Shown piece by piece: positions 1 to 8,256 of a stretch of DNA of 64,000 nt. Positions within the stretch are counted from its first letter, which is position 1. Each line of letters opens with the position of its first letter. Both the position numbers and the translations under genes were made by a program. The stretch covers positions 1,116,001 to 1,180,000 of the forward strand of contig CAWIEX010000014.1 of assembly GCA_963835295.1 (NCBI GenBank), given 5' to 3'. This stretch comes from JAOPZW01 sp963835295. Lineage in GTDB: Bacteria > Actinomycetota > Thermoleophilia > Solirubrobacterales > Solirubrobacteraceae. A model generated the notes under the pieces. It saw only the letters and a list, made by a program, of their open reading frames with translations, had not been told where the DNA came from and ran no database searches.

Positions 1-63
1 GTCCGACCATGGCGCAGGGACCACCGTCCGCGGGGACGTGCCGGCAACGGCCTGACGCGTCCA

Positions 64-115
64 TCACCCGCCGCGGGTGATGAGGGGTCACCCGCCCCGC
101 GGCCATAGTGACGCG
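64..115 (+). promoter_or_regulatory. Triple-box promoter element, copy 1 (regulator gene)
   Basis: TCACCC (64-69), 5 nt, GGGTGA (75-80), 7 nt, TCACCC (88-93), then 10 nt and a -10-like CATAGT (104-109). ATG116 lies 23 nt after the third box and 7 nt after the hexamer, as expected for a leaderless transcript. No -35 hexamer is visible at normal spacing, so the boxes probably bind an activator. The same layout recurs through the first 17 kb. Confidence 0.8.
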
Positions 116-796
116 ATGGGCGAATCGAGCCCTCGGACTGCGCACGAGGAGTCTGCGGCGACCAAGGGCAATGACCCGCTCGCCATCGTGCTGGCTGCCG
201 ACGATGCGGCCGTTCGCCCGAAGCTGCGGCGACTGTTCGAGAGCGCGCCTGGACTCGAGATCGTCGCGGAGGCCGGCGACGCCGAGGCGGCCGTCGAGGC
301 GGTAGTGCGCCACACCCCTGCGGCGCTCGTCCTCGACCTCGACCGGCCCGGGGACCTCTCGCTCGACACCATCCGCGCCGTGGAACAGGCCTCCCCCGGG
401 ACACGCGTCGTCGTGCTCGTGACGAAGGACGACGCGTGGTTTGCCCCTCACGCGCTCCATGCCGGCGCGGCCGCTTGCATCGTCGGTGATCCGCACGGCG
501 AGGACCTCTTCGATGCCGTCCGTCGCGGGGCCACGCGGAGGGCCGCGCCGCCACAGCCGGAGCCCGGACCGCCACCCGACGACCTCACCGAGCGCGAGCT
601 CGAGGTGCTGCGGCTCCTCGCCCTGGGACACACCAACACGGAGATCGCCGCACACCTCTATCTCTCGGTTCGCACGGTCGAGGGGCACCGCGCCCGCCTG
701 CAGCAGAAACTGAGCCGCCCCAGCCGCGCCGAGCTCGTGCGATACGCGCTCGACCGCGGCATGCTCCACGAAACCGAGGACCCTGCGCAGGGCTAG
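116..796 (+). CDS. NarL/LuxR-type response regulator with atypical receiver
   Basis: Probable cytoplasmic transcription factor of 226 aa. Residues about 22-130 form a receiver-like domain: the acidic pair D29-D30, a candidate phosphoacceptor D74 and T103 are kept, but the conserved lysine near the domain end (usually LLKD) is glycine (IVGD, G124), so phosphorylation may be weak or unused. Residues about 155-215 form a LuxR-type helix-turn-helix beginning LTERELEVL. ATG116 is preferred over the in-frame GTG at 77 because that GTG sits inside the promoter palindrome and the -10 hexamer points to transcription starting at 116. No histidine kinase is adjacent. It converges on the antiporter gene with a 4 nt overlap. 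Inference: it is autoregulated and is the best candidate to bind the repeated TCACCC element. Confidence 0.88.
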   Translation: MGESSPRTAHEESAATKGNDPLAIVLAADDAAVRPKLRRLFESAPGLEIVAEAGDAEAAVEAVVRHTPAALVLDLDRPGDLSLDTIRAVEQASPGTRVVVLVTKDDAWFAPHALHAGAAACIVGDPHGEDLFDAVRRGATRRAAPPQPEPGPPPDDLTERELEVLRLLALGHTNTEIAAHLYLSVRTVEGHRARLQQKLSRPSRAELVRYALDRGMLHETEDPAQG

Positions 797-2070
797 GGTT
801 CTGGGTCGGGCCGCCGCCGCGTTGGCAGCTCGAGGACCGCCTGGAGCTCCGGGGCATCGGGTCCGAGGGCCCCCGCGACGCGGGCGTAGCGGCGCGTGAG
901 CGGCGCCGCAGTGATGCCGTGCGCGAAGACGCTCAGCAGCACCGCGACCGTCATCGTGAGGAACAACTGCGAGAGCCCGGTGAGGTCGGGCTCCTCGTCA
1001 ACGACGACGAGCGCCAGGATGACGGAGGCAAGCCCACGCGGACCGAACCAGCCGAGGAACGCGACCGTCGAAGGTCGCAGCCCGAGCCCGAGGACGGCGA
1101 TCGCGACCGGGGCCATCCGGACGGCTGTGAGACTCAACGCGCCGTAGAGGACGATCTCCCACGTCGTGTCGCCGAGGGCATGCCACGCGAAGACCCCGAA
1201 GAGCAGGAACACCGCGAGGTTGAGGAGCTCACCCTCCTCCTCGGCGAACTCGAGCACCCGGTCGCGGAGCTGCGGCCCGATCGCGACGCCCGCCGCCCCG
1301 CCGCCGACGAACGCGGAGATGAAGCCGTTGCCGCCCGCCTCGTCCGCGACGAACCATGCGATCACCGCGAGCGCGGCGAGCCCGAGCTGCTCGAACGCGC
1401 GGGTCGTCCAGCCGCGCGCCGCCGCGCGCCTGAGAGCGAGGCCGCCCGCGACACCGCACGCCGCGCCGATCAGCGTGCCGTATCCGATCTGCTCGAGTGC
1501 GAAGCGAACCCAGCCGCCCCCGATGCCCTCCTCAGCGGCGGCGAGCGCGATGAACAGCGTGAGGAACGGAACGGTGCCGCCGTCGTTGAGCCCACTCTCG
1601 ACGTTCAGCCCCTGGCGGATGCGCACCGGCAAGATCGGGCTCGACACGACTGCCTGACCGAGCGCGGCGTCGGTCGGGGCGAGGATGGCCGCCACGATCG
1701 CGCACTCCCAGAACTCGAGGTGGGAGAGCAGCAGCAGCGCGAGCGCGGTGCCGCCGGCAATCGAGAGCGGCAGGCCGATCAACAGCAGGCGCAGCGGAAT
1801 GGCATTGCCGCGCAGGGCACGCGGATCGATGCGCGCCGCATCGCTGAACAGCAGCAGCACGAGCGCGAGCTCGGCCACGAGGAACACAGCTTCGCGCGAG
1901 TGCCCGTCCGTCGGGTGCGCCGCCGCACCGAAGTCGAGGATGCCCGTCGCGCCGGCGACGAGACCCGCGGTGACGAAGACCATCGGGGGGGACACGACGG
2001 TCCCCTCGAGCCGCCCCGCGACCAGCCCGAAGCCGAACACGAGGCAGGCCAGGAGGCCGAGTGTCACCAC
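793..2070 (-). CDS. Cation:proton antiporter (CPA1/NhaP-like)
   Basis: About 425 aa integral membrane protein with some 12 hydrophobic segments, predicted to exchange Na+ or K+ for protons across the cytoplasmic membrane. Family signatures are LAPTDAAL and the neighbouring ESGLNDG, which hold the transport aspartates of CPA1 exchangers. The C-terminus is a short soluble tail rich in Pro and Arg. The start is taken as GTG2070 (the next codon, GTG2067, is equally possible), just before the first membrane segment. The in-frame extension up to 2217 is Arg/Ser-rich and overlaps a degenerate copy of the promoter element, so it is not believed. The ion cannot be read from the sequence. Confidence 0.85.
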   Translation of the reverse strand: MVTLGLLACLVFGFGLVAGRLEGTVVSPPMVFVTAGLVAGATGILDFGAAAHPTDGHSREAVFLVAELALVLLLFSDAARIDPRALRGNAIPLRLLLIGLPLSIAGGTALALLLLSHLEFWECAIVAAILAPTDAALGQAVVSSPILPVRIRQGLNVESGLNDGGTVPFLTLFIALAAAEEGIGGGWVRFALEQIGYGTLIGAACGVAGGLALRRAAARGWTTRAFEQLGLAALAVIAWFVADEAGGNGFISAFVGGGAAGVAIGPQLRDRVLEFAEEEGELLNLAVFLLFGVFAWHALGDTTWEIVLYGALSLTAVRMAPVAIAVLGLGLRPSTVAFLGWFGPRGLASVILALVVVDEEPDLTGLSQLFLTMTVAVLLSVFAHGITAAPLTRRYARVAGALGPDAPELQAVLELPTRRRPDPEP

Positions 2071-2087
2071 GTCGGGCTCATGAACCG

Positions 2088-2133
2088 CACGGTACGAAGT
2101 CGACGACGGCGACACCTCATCCCAACCGGATGA
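2088..2133 (-). promoter_or_regulatory. Degenerate triple-box element, copy 2 (antiporter)
   Basis: Read on the minus strand: TCATCC (2133-2128), 5 nt, GGATGA (2122-2117). The third box position (2109-2104) reads CCGTCG, a poor match, followed by ACCGTG at the -10 position. The palindrome is perfect for the TCATCC/GGATGA variant, and GGATGA also occurs in copy 5. It lies just upstream of the antiporter start. This is the weakest member of the set. Confidence 0.4.
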
Positions 2134-2258
2134 TCGTCGCGCGGACGACGACGGTACGTTCGCGAGGGTTTCGCCGCCGCGGGGCAGCCTGCGTCCACCG
2201 AAGAGGCAAGTGCGCACGATTGATGCGACCCCGGGCGGTGCGGGAGCGTGCGTTGCGT

Positions 2259-2495
2259 ATGTCCGCCACCGATCCCACGTCCGCGCCGGAGGCCGACGCG
2301 AAGCAGGCGGAGGCCGAGACGCGCCAGCGCGGAGCCACGGCCCAGGCGGCCGCTGCGTGCGCGAAGTCGATGCTCGAGATCGTCGACGGGATCCCGAAGG
2401 CCGGGAGCATCGACGAAGGGCTGACGCAGGCCGCCGACCAAGTCACGGCGCTCGCGCCGAAAGGCAAGGAGTCGGTCGCCTCGGCCGGAGGCTGA
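2259..2495 (+). CDS. Small Ala/Glu-rich hypothetical protein
   Basis: 78 aa, hydrophilic, with no membrane segment or recognisable motif. The composition (Ala, Glu, Lys, Gln) suggests a mostly helical protein. Third codon positions are strongly G/C, as in confirmed neighbours, which supports real coding. ATG2259 is used. An in-frame ATG2223 would add 12 Arg-rich residues, and neither start has a clear ribosome-binding site. It lies 28 nt upstream of the YihY-family gene and may be cotranscribed with it. No function can be assigned. Confidence 0.5.
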   Translation: MSATDPTSAPEADAKQAEAETRQRGATAQAAAACAKSMLEIVDGIPKAGSIDEGLTQAADQVTALAPKGKESVASAGG

Positions 2496-2523
2496 GCGAT
2501 GTCAGGCTGAGGACCGCTGTCGC

Positions 2524-3513
2524 GTGACCAGGGGGCAGCCCGTGAGGGACGCGATCGATCGCTGGCAGCGGGCGAGTCCGCTGACGGCCGTGCCGTGCGC
2601 GGTCGCGAAGAAGTTCACCGACGACGGTGCGTCGCGCCTGGCGGCGCTCATCGCCTACTGGGCCTTCTTCTCGATCTTCCCGCTGCTGCTGGCCTTCGCG
2701 TCGATCCTGGGGTTCCTGCTCGAGGGCAACCCGCAGTTCCAGCAGGACGTGCTCGACTCAACCGTCGCGCAGGTTCCGGTGATCGGCGATCAGCTCAGCC
2801 GCGACGTGACGTCCTTGAAGGGCAGCGGCGTCGCCCTCGCCATCGGGATCGTCGGCGCGCTGTGGGCCGGGTTGGGCGTGACTCTGGCGACCGGCCGGGC
2901 GCTCGACACGCTCTGGGCCGTCCGGCGGGTGGACCGACCCGACTACGTGCACGCGCGGCTGCGCGGCCTGGCCATCCTCATCGTCATCGGCACGGCCCAG
3001 ATCCTGACCACCGTCGTCGTCACCCTCGCGCGCAACGGCACGATCCAGCCACCGGCTGCCGGGATCGCCAGCTTCGCGGGCTCGGCGGCGATCGACTTCC
3101 TGGTCTTCGTCACGGCCTTTCGCGTGCTGACGGCGGCCAGCGTGACCACCCACCAGGTGCTGCCCGGAGCCGTCCTCGCAACGATCAGCTGGCTCGGCCT
3201 GCAGACGCTCGGCGGCCTCTACGTCGAGCACGTCGTCGCCCAGTCGAGCGCAACCTACGGGGTCTTCGCCGCGGTCATCGGGCTGCTCTCGTGGCTGTGG
3301 CTGGCCGCACAGCTCAGCCTCGTCGCCGGCGAGGTCAACGTCGTGCTCGCCCAGCGCCTGTGGCCGCGATCGCTCTTCGGCGGTCTCGCGGCGGCCGACG
3401 AGCGAGCGATGCGGACGGCCGCGGAGGCCGAGCAGCGCGACCCGCGCCAGCACATCGTGGTCAGCTTCGACCCGGCTGCGGAAGCACGGGACCAGGCTCA
3501 GCAGGATCGCTGA
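2524..3513 (+). CDS. YihY/BrkB-family inner membrane protein
   Basis: 329 aa with six predicted membrane helices between residues about 40 and 290. The N-terminal segment with FTDDGASRLAALIAYWAFFSIFPLLL is typical of the family (shown here as key positions about 34-58), as are the WLWLAAQLSL and AGEVNV segments in the last helix. The family was once called ribonuclease BN, but it is a membrane family whose molecular role is unsettled. The start is GTG2524. The 3' end overlaps the convergent AI-2E-type gene by 53 nt. Confidence 0.85.
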   Translation: MTRGQPVRDAIDRWQRASPLTAVPCAVAKKFTDDGASRLAALIAYWAFFSIFPLLLAFASILGFLLEGNPQFQQDVLDSTVAQVPVIGDQLSRDVTSLKGSGVALAIGIVGALWAGLGVTLATGRALDTLWAVRRVDRPDYVHARLRGLAILIVIGTAQILTTVVVTLARNGTIQPPAAGIASFAGSAAIDFLVFVTAFRVLTAASVTTHQVLPGAVLATISWLGLQTLGGLYVEHVVAQSSATYGVFAAVIGLLSWLWLAAQLSLVAGEVNVVLAQRLWPRSLFGGLAAADERAMRTAAEAEQRDPRQHIVVSFDPAAEARDQAQQDR

Positions 3514-4669
3514 CCGGCGCCTCCTCGGCCGCGCGCTCGCGGGCGGCCGCCAGGTCGGCGGAGATCCGCACCGCCGCGGACACCAGCGGAGCGGCGACGA
3601 CCATCCCGACGACGCCGAGCAGCGCACCCGCCGCGATCGTCACCACCAGGACCGCCAAGGGATGGATCCCGAGCGCCGCGCCCATCGCGATCGGCTGGAC
3701 GAGCTGCTGGAGCGCGCCGTTGGCCAGCAGGACGATCACCACCATGGCGATGGCCGCGTCGGTTCCCTGCGCGCCGAGCGCGATGAGCACGGTGAACGCC
3801 CCGGCACTCCAGGCACCCAGGAACGGGATGTAGGCGGCCGCGAAGTTCACGACCGCGATCGATCCCGCCTGGGGCACGCCGAGGATGAGCGCCCCCAGGC
3901 CGATGACGATCCCGTTGAACGCGGCGACGGCGGTGACGCCCACGAAATATCCCCGCAAGGACTGCAGCGTGCGGGAGACGACGATGTGGCCGACCGGCCG
4001 CGGCACGCCGAGGTGGCGTTCCGCCCACTCCCGGATCACCGGGCCGTCCTTCAGGAAGAAGAAGAGGCTCAACGCGGTGAAGGACAGGAAGACCGCCAGC
4101 GACGCGAGCGCCTCGACCCCAGTCGCCACGCCGGTGACGAGGGCGTGGAAGCCCTTGCTGAGCCCGGCGCCAGCGTCGCTGTTCGCCTGCTGCGCGCTCC
4201 CCGAGCTCACGCCGAGATCCTGGAGCCAGCCCTGGATCTTGTCGGCGCCCTGCGCGAGCTTCGGCGAGAGGTCGGACGCCTGGCTCGAGATGCCCCCGAC
4301 GACCATCACCACGAATGCCGCACCCAGCACGAGCAGCCCGAGGAAGACGAGCGCGGCGCCCGCGGCCCGCGGGACCCCGCGGCGCTCGAGCTTGCGCACC
4401 AGCGGTGACGTCACGGCGGCGACGACCCCCGCGACGACGACGGGGACGACGATCGTGCTCGTGAGCGCGGCGATCCACGTCGCACCGATGAGCACGGCCC
4501 CGACGCCCGCCAGCAGCCACGACGCGAATCCCAGGTCCCTCAGCCACTGCGGCGCCGAGAAGACGCCGGAGAGCTCGACCGACTCGAGCTCGACGACGTC
4601 AGGCTCATCGCCGGCGTCGGAGGCCGGGGCGCGCGTGCGGTGGATTCGCCTCGTGAGCCGTGGGGACAT
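3461..4669 (-). CDS. AI-2E family transporter (UPF0118/PerM)
   Basis: 402 aa polytopic membrane protein. Two N-terminal helices (from about residue 48) are followed by a soluble segment containing SSQASDLSPKLAQGADKIQGWL, key residues about 130-150. A C-terminal helical block follows with SLFFFLKDGP, IPFLGAW and IHPLAVLV, which is characteristic of this family. Members export small molecules or act as antiporters, and the substrate here is unknown. ATG4669 is chosen over ATG4687 because the latter coincides with the -10-like hexamer of the promoter element. The 3' end overlaps the YihY gene by 53 nt. Confidence 0.85.
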   Translation of the reverse strand: MSPRLTRRIHRTRAPASDAGDEPDVVELESVELSGVFSAPQWLRDLGFASWLLAGVGAVLIGATWIAALTSTIVVPVVVAGVVAAVTSPLVRKLERRGVPRAAGAALVFLGLLVLGAAFVVMVVGGISSQASDLSPKLAQGADKIQGWLQDLGVSSGSAQQANSDAGAGLSKGFHALVTGVATGVEALASLAVFLSFTALSLFFFLKDGPVIREWAERHLGVPRPVGHIVVSRTLQSLRGYFVGVTAVAAFNGIVIGLGALILGVPQAGSIAVVNFAAAYIPFLGAWSAGAFTVLIALGAQGTDAAIAMVVIVLLANGALQQLVQPIAMGAALGIHPLAVLVVTIAAGALLGVVGMVVAAPLVSAAVRISADLAAARERAAEEAPVSDPAEPGPVLPQPGRS

Positions 4670-4682
4670 CAGATCCGCGCGC

Positions 4683-4728
4683 AGCATCGGGCAAACGACA
4701 TCACCCTTGCCTCCCCCGAATCGGGTGA
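4683..4728 (-). promoter_or_regulatory. Triple-box element, copy 3 (AI-2E transporter)
   Basis: Minus strand: TCACCC (4728-4723), 5 nt, GGGGGA (4717-4712, one mismatch to GGGTGA). The third box position (4704-4699) reads GTGATG. GATGCT occupies the -10 position (4688-4683). Predicted transcription would begin near 4676, 7 nt before ATG4669. Read on the plus strand an extra TCACCC (4701-4706) is present, so three half-sites occur at 5 nt spacing. Confidence 0.5.
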
Positions 4729-4744
4729 CCGCGCCGCGTCGGTA

Positions 4745-5020
4745 CTACGCGCGGAAGAGCCGCGCGCGGACGTCTCCTCCCGCCGCGGCGATCTCGTCGA
4801 CCTCGGACAGAAGGCTCAACGCAGCCATGTCGTACGGGAACTCCGCGGACACCGAGAACCCGGTCATCCGCAACGCCCGGCCGAGCGCGAGGACGCGCCG
4901 CACGAGATCGTCGGCCGCCTCCTGCAGAGACGGGCCGTCGCCGTGCGCGACCGAGCCGAGGTGCAGCCGTACGCCACCCGAGCGCTCCTGGACGGTCAGG
5001 GCGAGGGGATGGCTCGACAT
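4745..5020 (-). CDS. Hypothetical protein, 91 aa
   Basis: Not recognised. It is a soluble protein with a short N-terminal beta-like part and a central amphipathic helix (about residues 31-55, QEAADDLVRRVLALGRALR). It has no Cys motif, signal peptide or membrane segment. Codon use matches the neighbours. It starts at ATG5020, and the shared upstream region with the divergent sulfatase contains promoter copy 4, so both could be controlled from there. Its minus-strand third box is poor. Confidence 0.6.
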   Translation of the reverse strand: MSSHPLALTVQERSGGVRLHLGSVAHGDGPSLQEAADDLVRRVLALGRALRMTGFSVSAEFPYDMAALSLLSEVDEIAAAGGDVRARLFRA

Positions 5021-5063
5021 GGCGCACCGGGCTACCCCTCCCGCCGGGCGTCCAAGCGCTCAA

Positions 5064-5115
5064 TCACCCAATCGGGGTGAGGTTGAGACACCCGCGCTGG
5101 GCCGAGTATCTGAGC
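5064..5115 (+). promoter_or_regulatory. Triple-box element, copy 4 (sulfatase)
   Basis: TCACCC (5064-5069), 5 nt, GGGTGA (5075-5080), 7 nt, ACACCC (5088-5093), 10 nt, -10-like GAGTAT (5104-5109). ATG5116 is again exactly 23 nt after the third box. This reproduces the geometry of copy 1 and supports a leaderless sulfatase mRNA. Confidence 0.8.
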
Positions 5116-7467
5116 ATGAGCTCACGCGACGTTCTGCCCATCCCCGACCGGCAGCACGTTGGTCTGACGACCTACGACGCCAAGGACCCCGACACCTCGT
5201 ACGCGCCGATCGAGCCGCTGCTCCCCCCGACCGGCGCCCCCAACGTGCTCGTGGTCCTGCTCGACGACGCGGGCTTCGGCTCCTCCTCCGCCTTCGGCGG
5301 CCCGTGCCAGACCCCGGCCTTCGAGCGTCTGGCCGCGAACGGGCTGCGCTACAACCGCTTTCACACCACGGCGCTGTGCTCGCCGACGCGGCAGGCGCTC
5401 CTGACCGGGCGCAACCACCACGCCGTCGGCATGGGCGGGATCACCGAGATCGCCACCTCGGCACCCGGCTACAGCTCGCTGCGCCCGAACACCGCGGCGC
5501 CGCTGGCCGAGACCCTGAAGCTCAACGGCTACTCGACGGCGCAGTTCGGCAAGTGCCACGAGGTGCCGGTGTGGCAGACGAGCCCGATGGGGCCGTTCGA
5601 GAACTGGCCGTCCGGTGGCGGGGGCTTCGAGCACTTCTACGGCTTCATCGGCGGCGAGACGAACCAGTACGCCCCGGCGATCTACGACGGCACGACCCCG
5701 GTGGAGCCCGATCGAACCCCGGAGGAGGGCTACCACTTCACCGAGGACATGACCGATCACGCCATCGACTGGGTCCGCCAGCAGAAGGCGCTGATGCCCG
5801 ACAAGCCGTTCTTCGTCTATTACGCGCCCGGCGCGACGCACGCGCCCCACCACGTTCCGCCCGAGTGGTCGGCCAAGTACAAGGGTCGCTTCGACGCGGG
5901 CTGGGACGCGCTGCGCGAGGAGACGCTCGCGCGCCAGAAGGAGCTCGGGGTGGTCCCGGCGGACGCCGAGCTCACGTCGCGCCCCGACGAGATCCCGGCG
6001 TGGGACGACATGCCCGACGACCTGAAGCCGGTCCTCGCCCGTCAGATGGAGGTCTACGCCGGCTTCATGGAGCACACCGACCATCACGTCGGACGGCTGG
6101 TCGACGCGCTCGCCGAGCTCGGGATCCTCGACGACACGCTGGTGTACGTGATGGTGGGCGACAACGGCGCCTCCGGCGAGGGCACGCCCAACGGCTGCTT
6201 CAACGAGCTCGTCGTCCTCAACGGCGCCGCCGGCATCGAGACGGCCGAGTTCATGGCCTCGCGCATCGAGGACTTCGGCACGCCCAAGGCCTACAACCAC
6301 TACGCGGTCGGCTGGGCCCACGCGATGGACACGCCGTACCAGTGGACCAAGCAGATCGCGTCGCACTGGGGCGGCACCCGCAACGGCACGATCGTCCACT
6401 GGCCGGCCGGCATCGAGGCCAAGGGCGAGGTCCGCGCGCAGTTCCACCACGTCATCGACATCGCCGCCACGGTGCTCGACGTGGCCGGGCTCCCGGAGCC
6501 AACGTTTGTCCACGGCGTCCAGCAGATGCCGCTGCACGGCGTATCGATGGCCTATTCGTTCGACGACGCGGCGGCCGCCGAGCGGCGCGAGACCCAGTAC
6601 TTCGAGATGTTCTGCAACCGCGGCATCTACCACAAGGGATGGACCGCGGTGACCCGCCACAGCACGCCGTGGGTGATGACCCCGAGCCCGCCGCTCGACG
6701 CCGACGTGTGGGAGCTCTACGCCCCCGACGACTGGACGCAATCGCACGACCTCGCCACCGAGCGGCCCGAGAAGCTGGCCGAGCTGCAGCGCCTGTTCCT
6801 CATAGAGGCGACGAAGTACAACGTGCTGCCCCTCGACGACCGTCGCGTCGAGCGCTTCAACCCGGACCTCGCCGGCCGCCCAGCGCTCATCCGCGGCACC
6901 CGCCAGCTGCTGTTCCGCGGCATGGGACGGCTGTCGGAGAACTCCGTCGTCGTCATCAAGAACAAGTCGCATGCCGTGACGGCGCAGATCCTGATCCCCG
7001 ATGGCGGTGCGGAGGGGGTGATCGTCGCTCAGGGCGGCGCCTTCGGGGGCTGGAGCCTTTACCTCAAGGACGGCCGGCCGGCCTACTGCTACAACCTCTT
7101 CGGCCTGCAGCAGTTCAAGGTCCACGGTGAGACGGCCGTGGCGCCCGGCGAGCATCAGGTGCGGATGGAGTTCGCCTACGACGGCGGGGGCCTTGGCAAG
7201 GGCGGGATGGCGACGCTCTACCTCGACGGCGCCCCGGTCGGCGAAGGGCGCATCGACGCCACCGTGCCAATGATGTTCTCAGCCGACGAGACCACCGACG
7301 TCGGCTCGGACGGTGGCACGCCCGTGAGCGATGACCTTGACCTGCGCGCGAGCCGCTTCACGGGGCGCGTGCGCTGGGTGGAGATCGACCTGGGCGACGA
7401 CGCGCAGGACGCCGACCACCTCATCACGACCGAAGAGCGCCTCACCATCGCGATGGCGCGCCAATAG
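5116..7467 (+). CDS. Arylsulfatase (type I, formylglycine-dependent)
   Basis: 783 aa alkaline-phosphatase-superfamily sulfatase that hydrolyses sulfate esters. The N-terminal strand ends in metal ligands D50-D51 (VLLDDAGFG). C88 in LCSPTRQALLTGR fits the CxPxR motif whose Cys is converted to formylglycine. A later GDNGASGEG (about residue 350) and a Lys-containing TKQIASHWGG (about 415) complete the active site. The C-terminal third, about residues 610-780, looks like a beta-sandwich extension. No signal peptide is evident, so the protein may be cytoplasmic. No formylglycine-generating enzyme gene is in the window. The GTG at 5077 is rejected as start because it lies in the promoter palindrome. 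The CYTH gene follows after 18 nt. Confidence 0.92.
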   Translation: MSSRDVLPIPDRQHVGLTTYDAKDPDTSYAPIEPLLPPTGAPNVLVVLLDDAGFGSSSAFGGPCQTPAFERLAANGLRYNRFHTTALCSPTRQALLTGRNHHAVGMGGITEIATSAPGYSSLRPNTAAPLAETLKLNGYSTAQFGKCHEVPVWQTSPMGPFENWPSGGGGFEHFYGFIGGETNQYAPAIYDGTTPVEPDRTPEEGYHFTEDMTDHAIDWVRQQKALMPDKPFFVYYAPGATHAPHHVPPEWSAKYKGRFDAGWDALREETLARQKELGVVPADAELTSRPDEIPAWDDMPDDLKPVLARQMEVYAGFMEHTDHHVGRLVDALAELGILDDTLVYVMVGDNGASGEGTPNGCFNELVVLNGAAGIETAEFMASRIEDFGTPKAYNHYAVGWAHAMDTPYQWTKQIASHWGGTRNGTIVHWPAGIEAKGEVRAQFHHVIDIAATVLDVAGLPEPTFVHGVQQMPLHGVSMAYSFDDAAAAERRETQYFEMFCNRGIYHKGWTAVTRHSTPWVMTPSPPLDADVWELYAPDDWTQSHDLATERPEKLAELQRLFLIEATKYNVLPLDDRRVERFNPDLAGRPALIRGTRQLLFRGMGRLSENSVVVIKNKSHAVTAQILIPDGGAEGVIVAQGGAFGGWSLYLKDGRPAYCYNLFGLQQFKVHGETAVAPGEHQVRMEFAYDGGGLGKGGMATLYLDGAPVGEGRIDATVPMMFSADETTDVGSDGGTPVSDDLDLRASRFTGRVRWVEIDLGDDAQDADHLITTEERLTIAMARQ

Positions 7468-7485
7468 AGAGAGGACCGTCACGTC

Positions 7486-8256
7486 ATGGCCAGTCTCGCC
7501 GCACCCAACCTCAGCGACGATGCGCTCGTCGAGATGCTCTCCCTCATGGGCGGGGCCGGCAGCGTTGAGCTCAAGCTGACGATCCCGGAATCCAGCCAGC
7601 GCTCGACCGTCGAGGCGTTGGGGATGGATCCGCTCGGCGCCCAGGTCAGGCTCGTGTCCTTCTACGACACGCCCGACCTCGCGCTGGAGCGTGCCGGGGT
7701 GGTCGTACGCGCGCGCCGCGTCGCGGGGAAGGGCGACGACTCCGTGGTCAAGCTGCGACCGGTCGTCCCCTCCGAGCTGCCGCGCAAGGTGCGCGAGTCG
7801 CCGATGTGCATGATCGAGGTCGACGCGATGCCCGGCGGCTTCGTCTGCTCGGCCTCGATGAAGGGCGTGCCCGACACGCCCGTGCGCGACGTCGAGGCGG
7901 GGTCCGCGCCGCTGCGCAAGCTGTACTCCAAGGAGCAGCGCGCCTTCTTCGCCGCGCATGCGCCCGACGGGATCGCGCTCGAGGACCTGACGCTCCTGGG
8001 CCCGATCTTCGTGCTCAAGCTCAAGGCCGCGCCGCAGGGCTACGGGCGCAAGATGGTCGTCGAGCTGTGGCTGTACCCCGACGGGGCGCGGATCCTCGAG
8101 CTCTCGACGAAGTGCGCTCCCGACGAGGCCTTCCAGGTCGCCGCCGAGAGTCGCGCCTTCCTGGCCGAGCGCGACATCGAGATCGGCGGCACGCAGACGA
8201 CCAAGACGCGCAAGGCGCTCGAGTACTTCTCCAAGCAGCTCACACCGACAGGCTGA
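7486..8256 (+). CDS. CYTH-like domain protein
   Basis: 256 aa soluble protein. After about 25 residues containing LSDDALVEMLSLM, a VELKL strand resembles the ExExK signature of CYTH (triphosphate tunnel) proteins. It is followed by FYDTPD, RARR and VVKLRPV, strands whose charged residues normally line the tunnel. The family includes class IV adenylate cyclases and triphosphatases. The first Glu of the signature is not clear, so the activity is uncertain. It is probably cotranscribed with the sulfatase. A broken paralogue lies at 17433. Confidence 0.75.
   Translation: MASLAAPNLSDDALVEMLSLMGGAGSVELKLTIPESSQRSTVEALGMDPLGAQVRLVSFYDTPDLALERAGVVVRARRVAGKGDDSVVKLRPVVPSELPRKVRESPMCMIEVDAMPGGFVCSASMKGVPDTPVRDVEAGSAPLRKLYSKEQRAFFAAHAPDGIALEDLTLLGPIFVLKLKAAPQGYGRKMVVELWLYPDGARILELSTKCAPDEAFQVAAESRAFLAERDIEIGGTQTTKTRKALEYFSKQLTPTG

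Noticed and set aside
919..2133. 404-codon frame antisense to the antiporter
   Set aside because: Composition is Arg/Glu/Asp low complexity, typical of antisense frames in GC-rich DNA; the antiporter motifs are on the other strand.
3885..7130. Very long plus-strand open frame (over 1000 codons) across the AI-2E gene and sulfatase
   Set aside because: It is Arg/Pro/Ser-rich shadow sequence: antisense to the AI-2E gene and out of frame with the sulfatase, whose motifs are intact.
5122..7155. 677-codon frame antisense to the sulfatase
   Set aside because: No recognisable domain; Arg/Val/Gly-rich; the sulfatase frame has the catalytic CSPTR motif.
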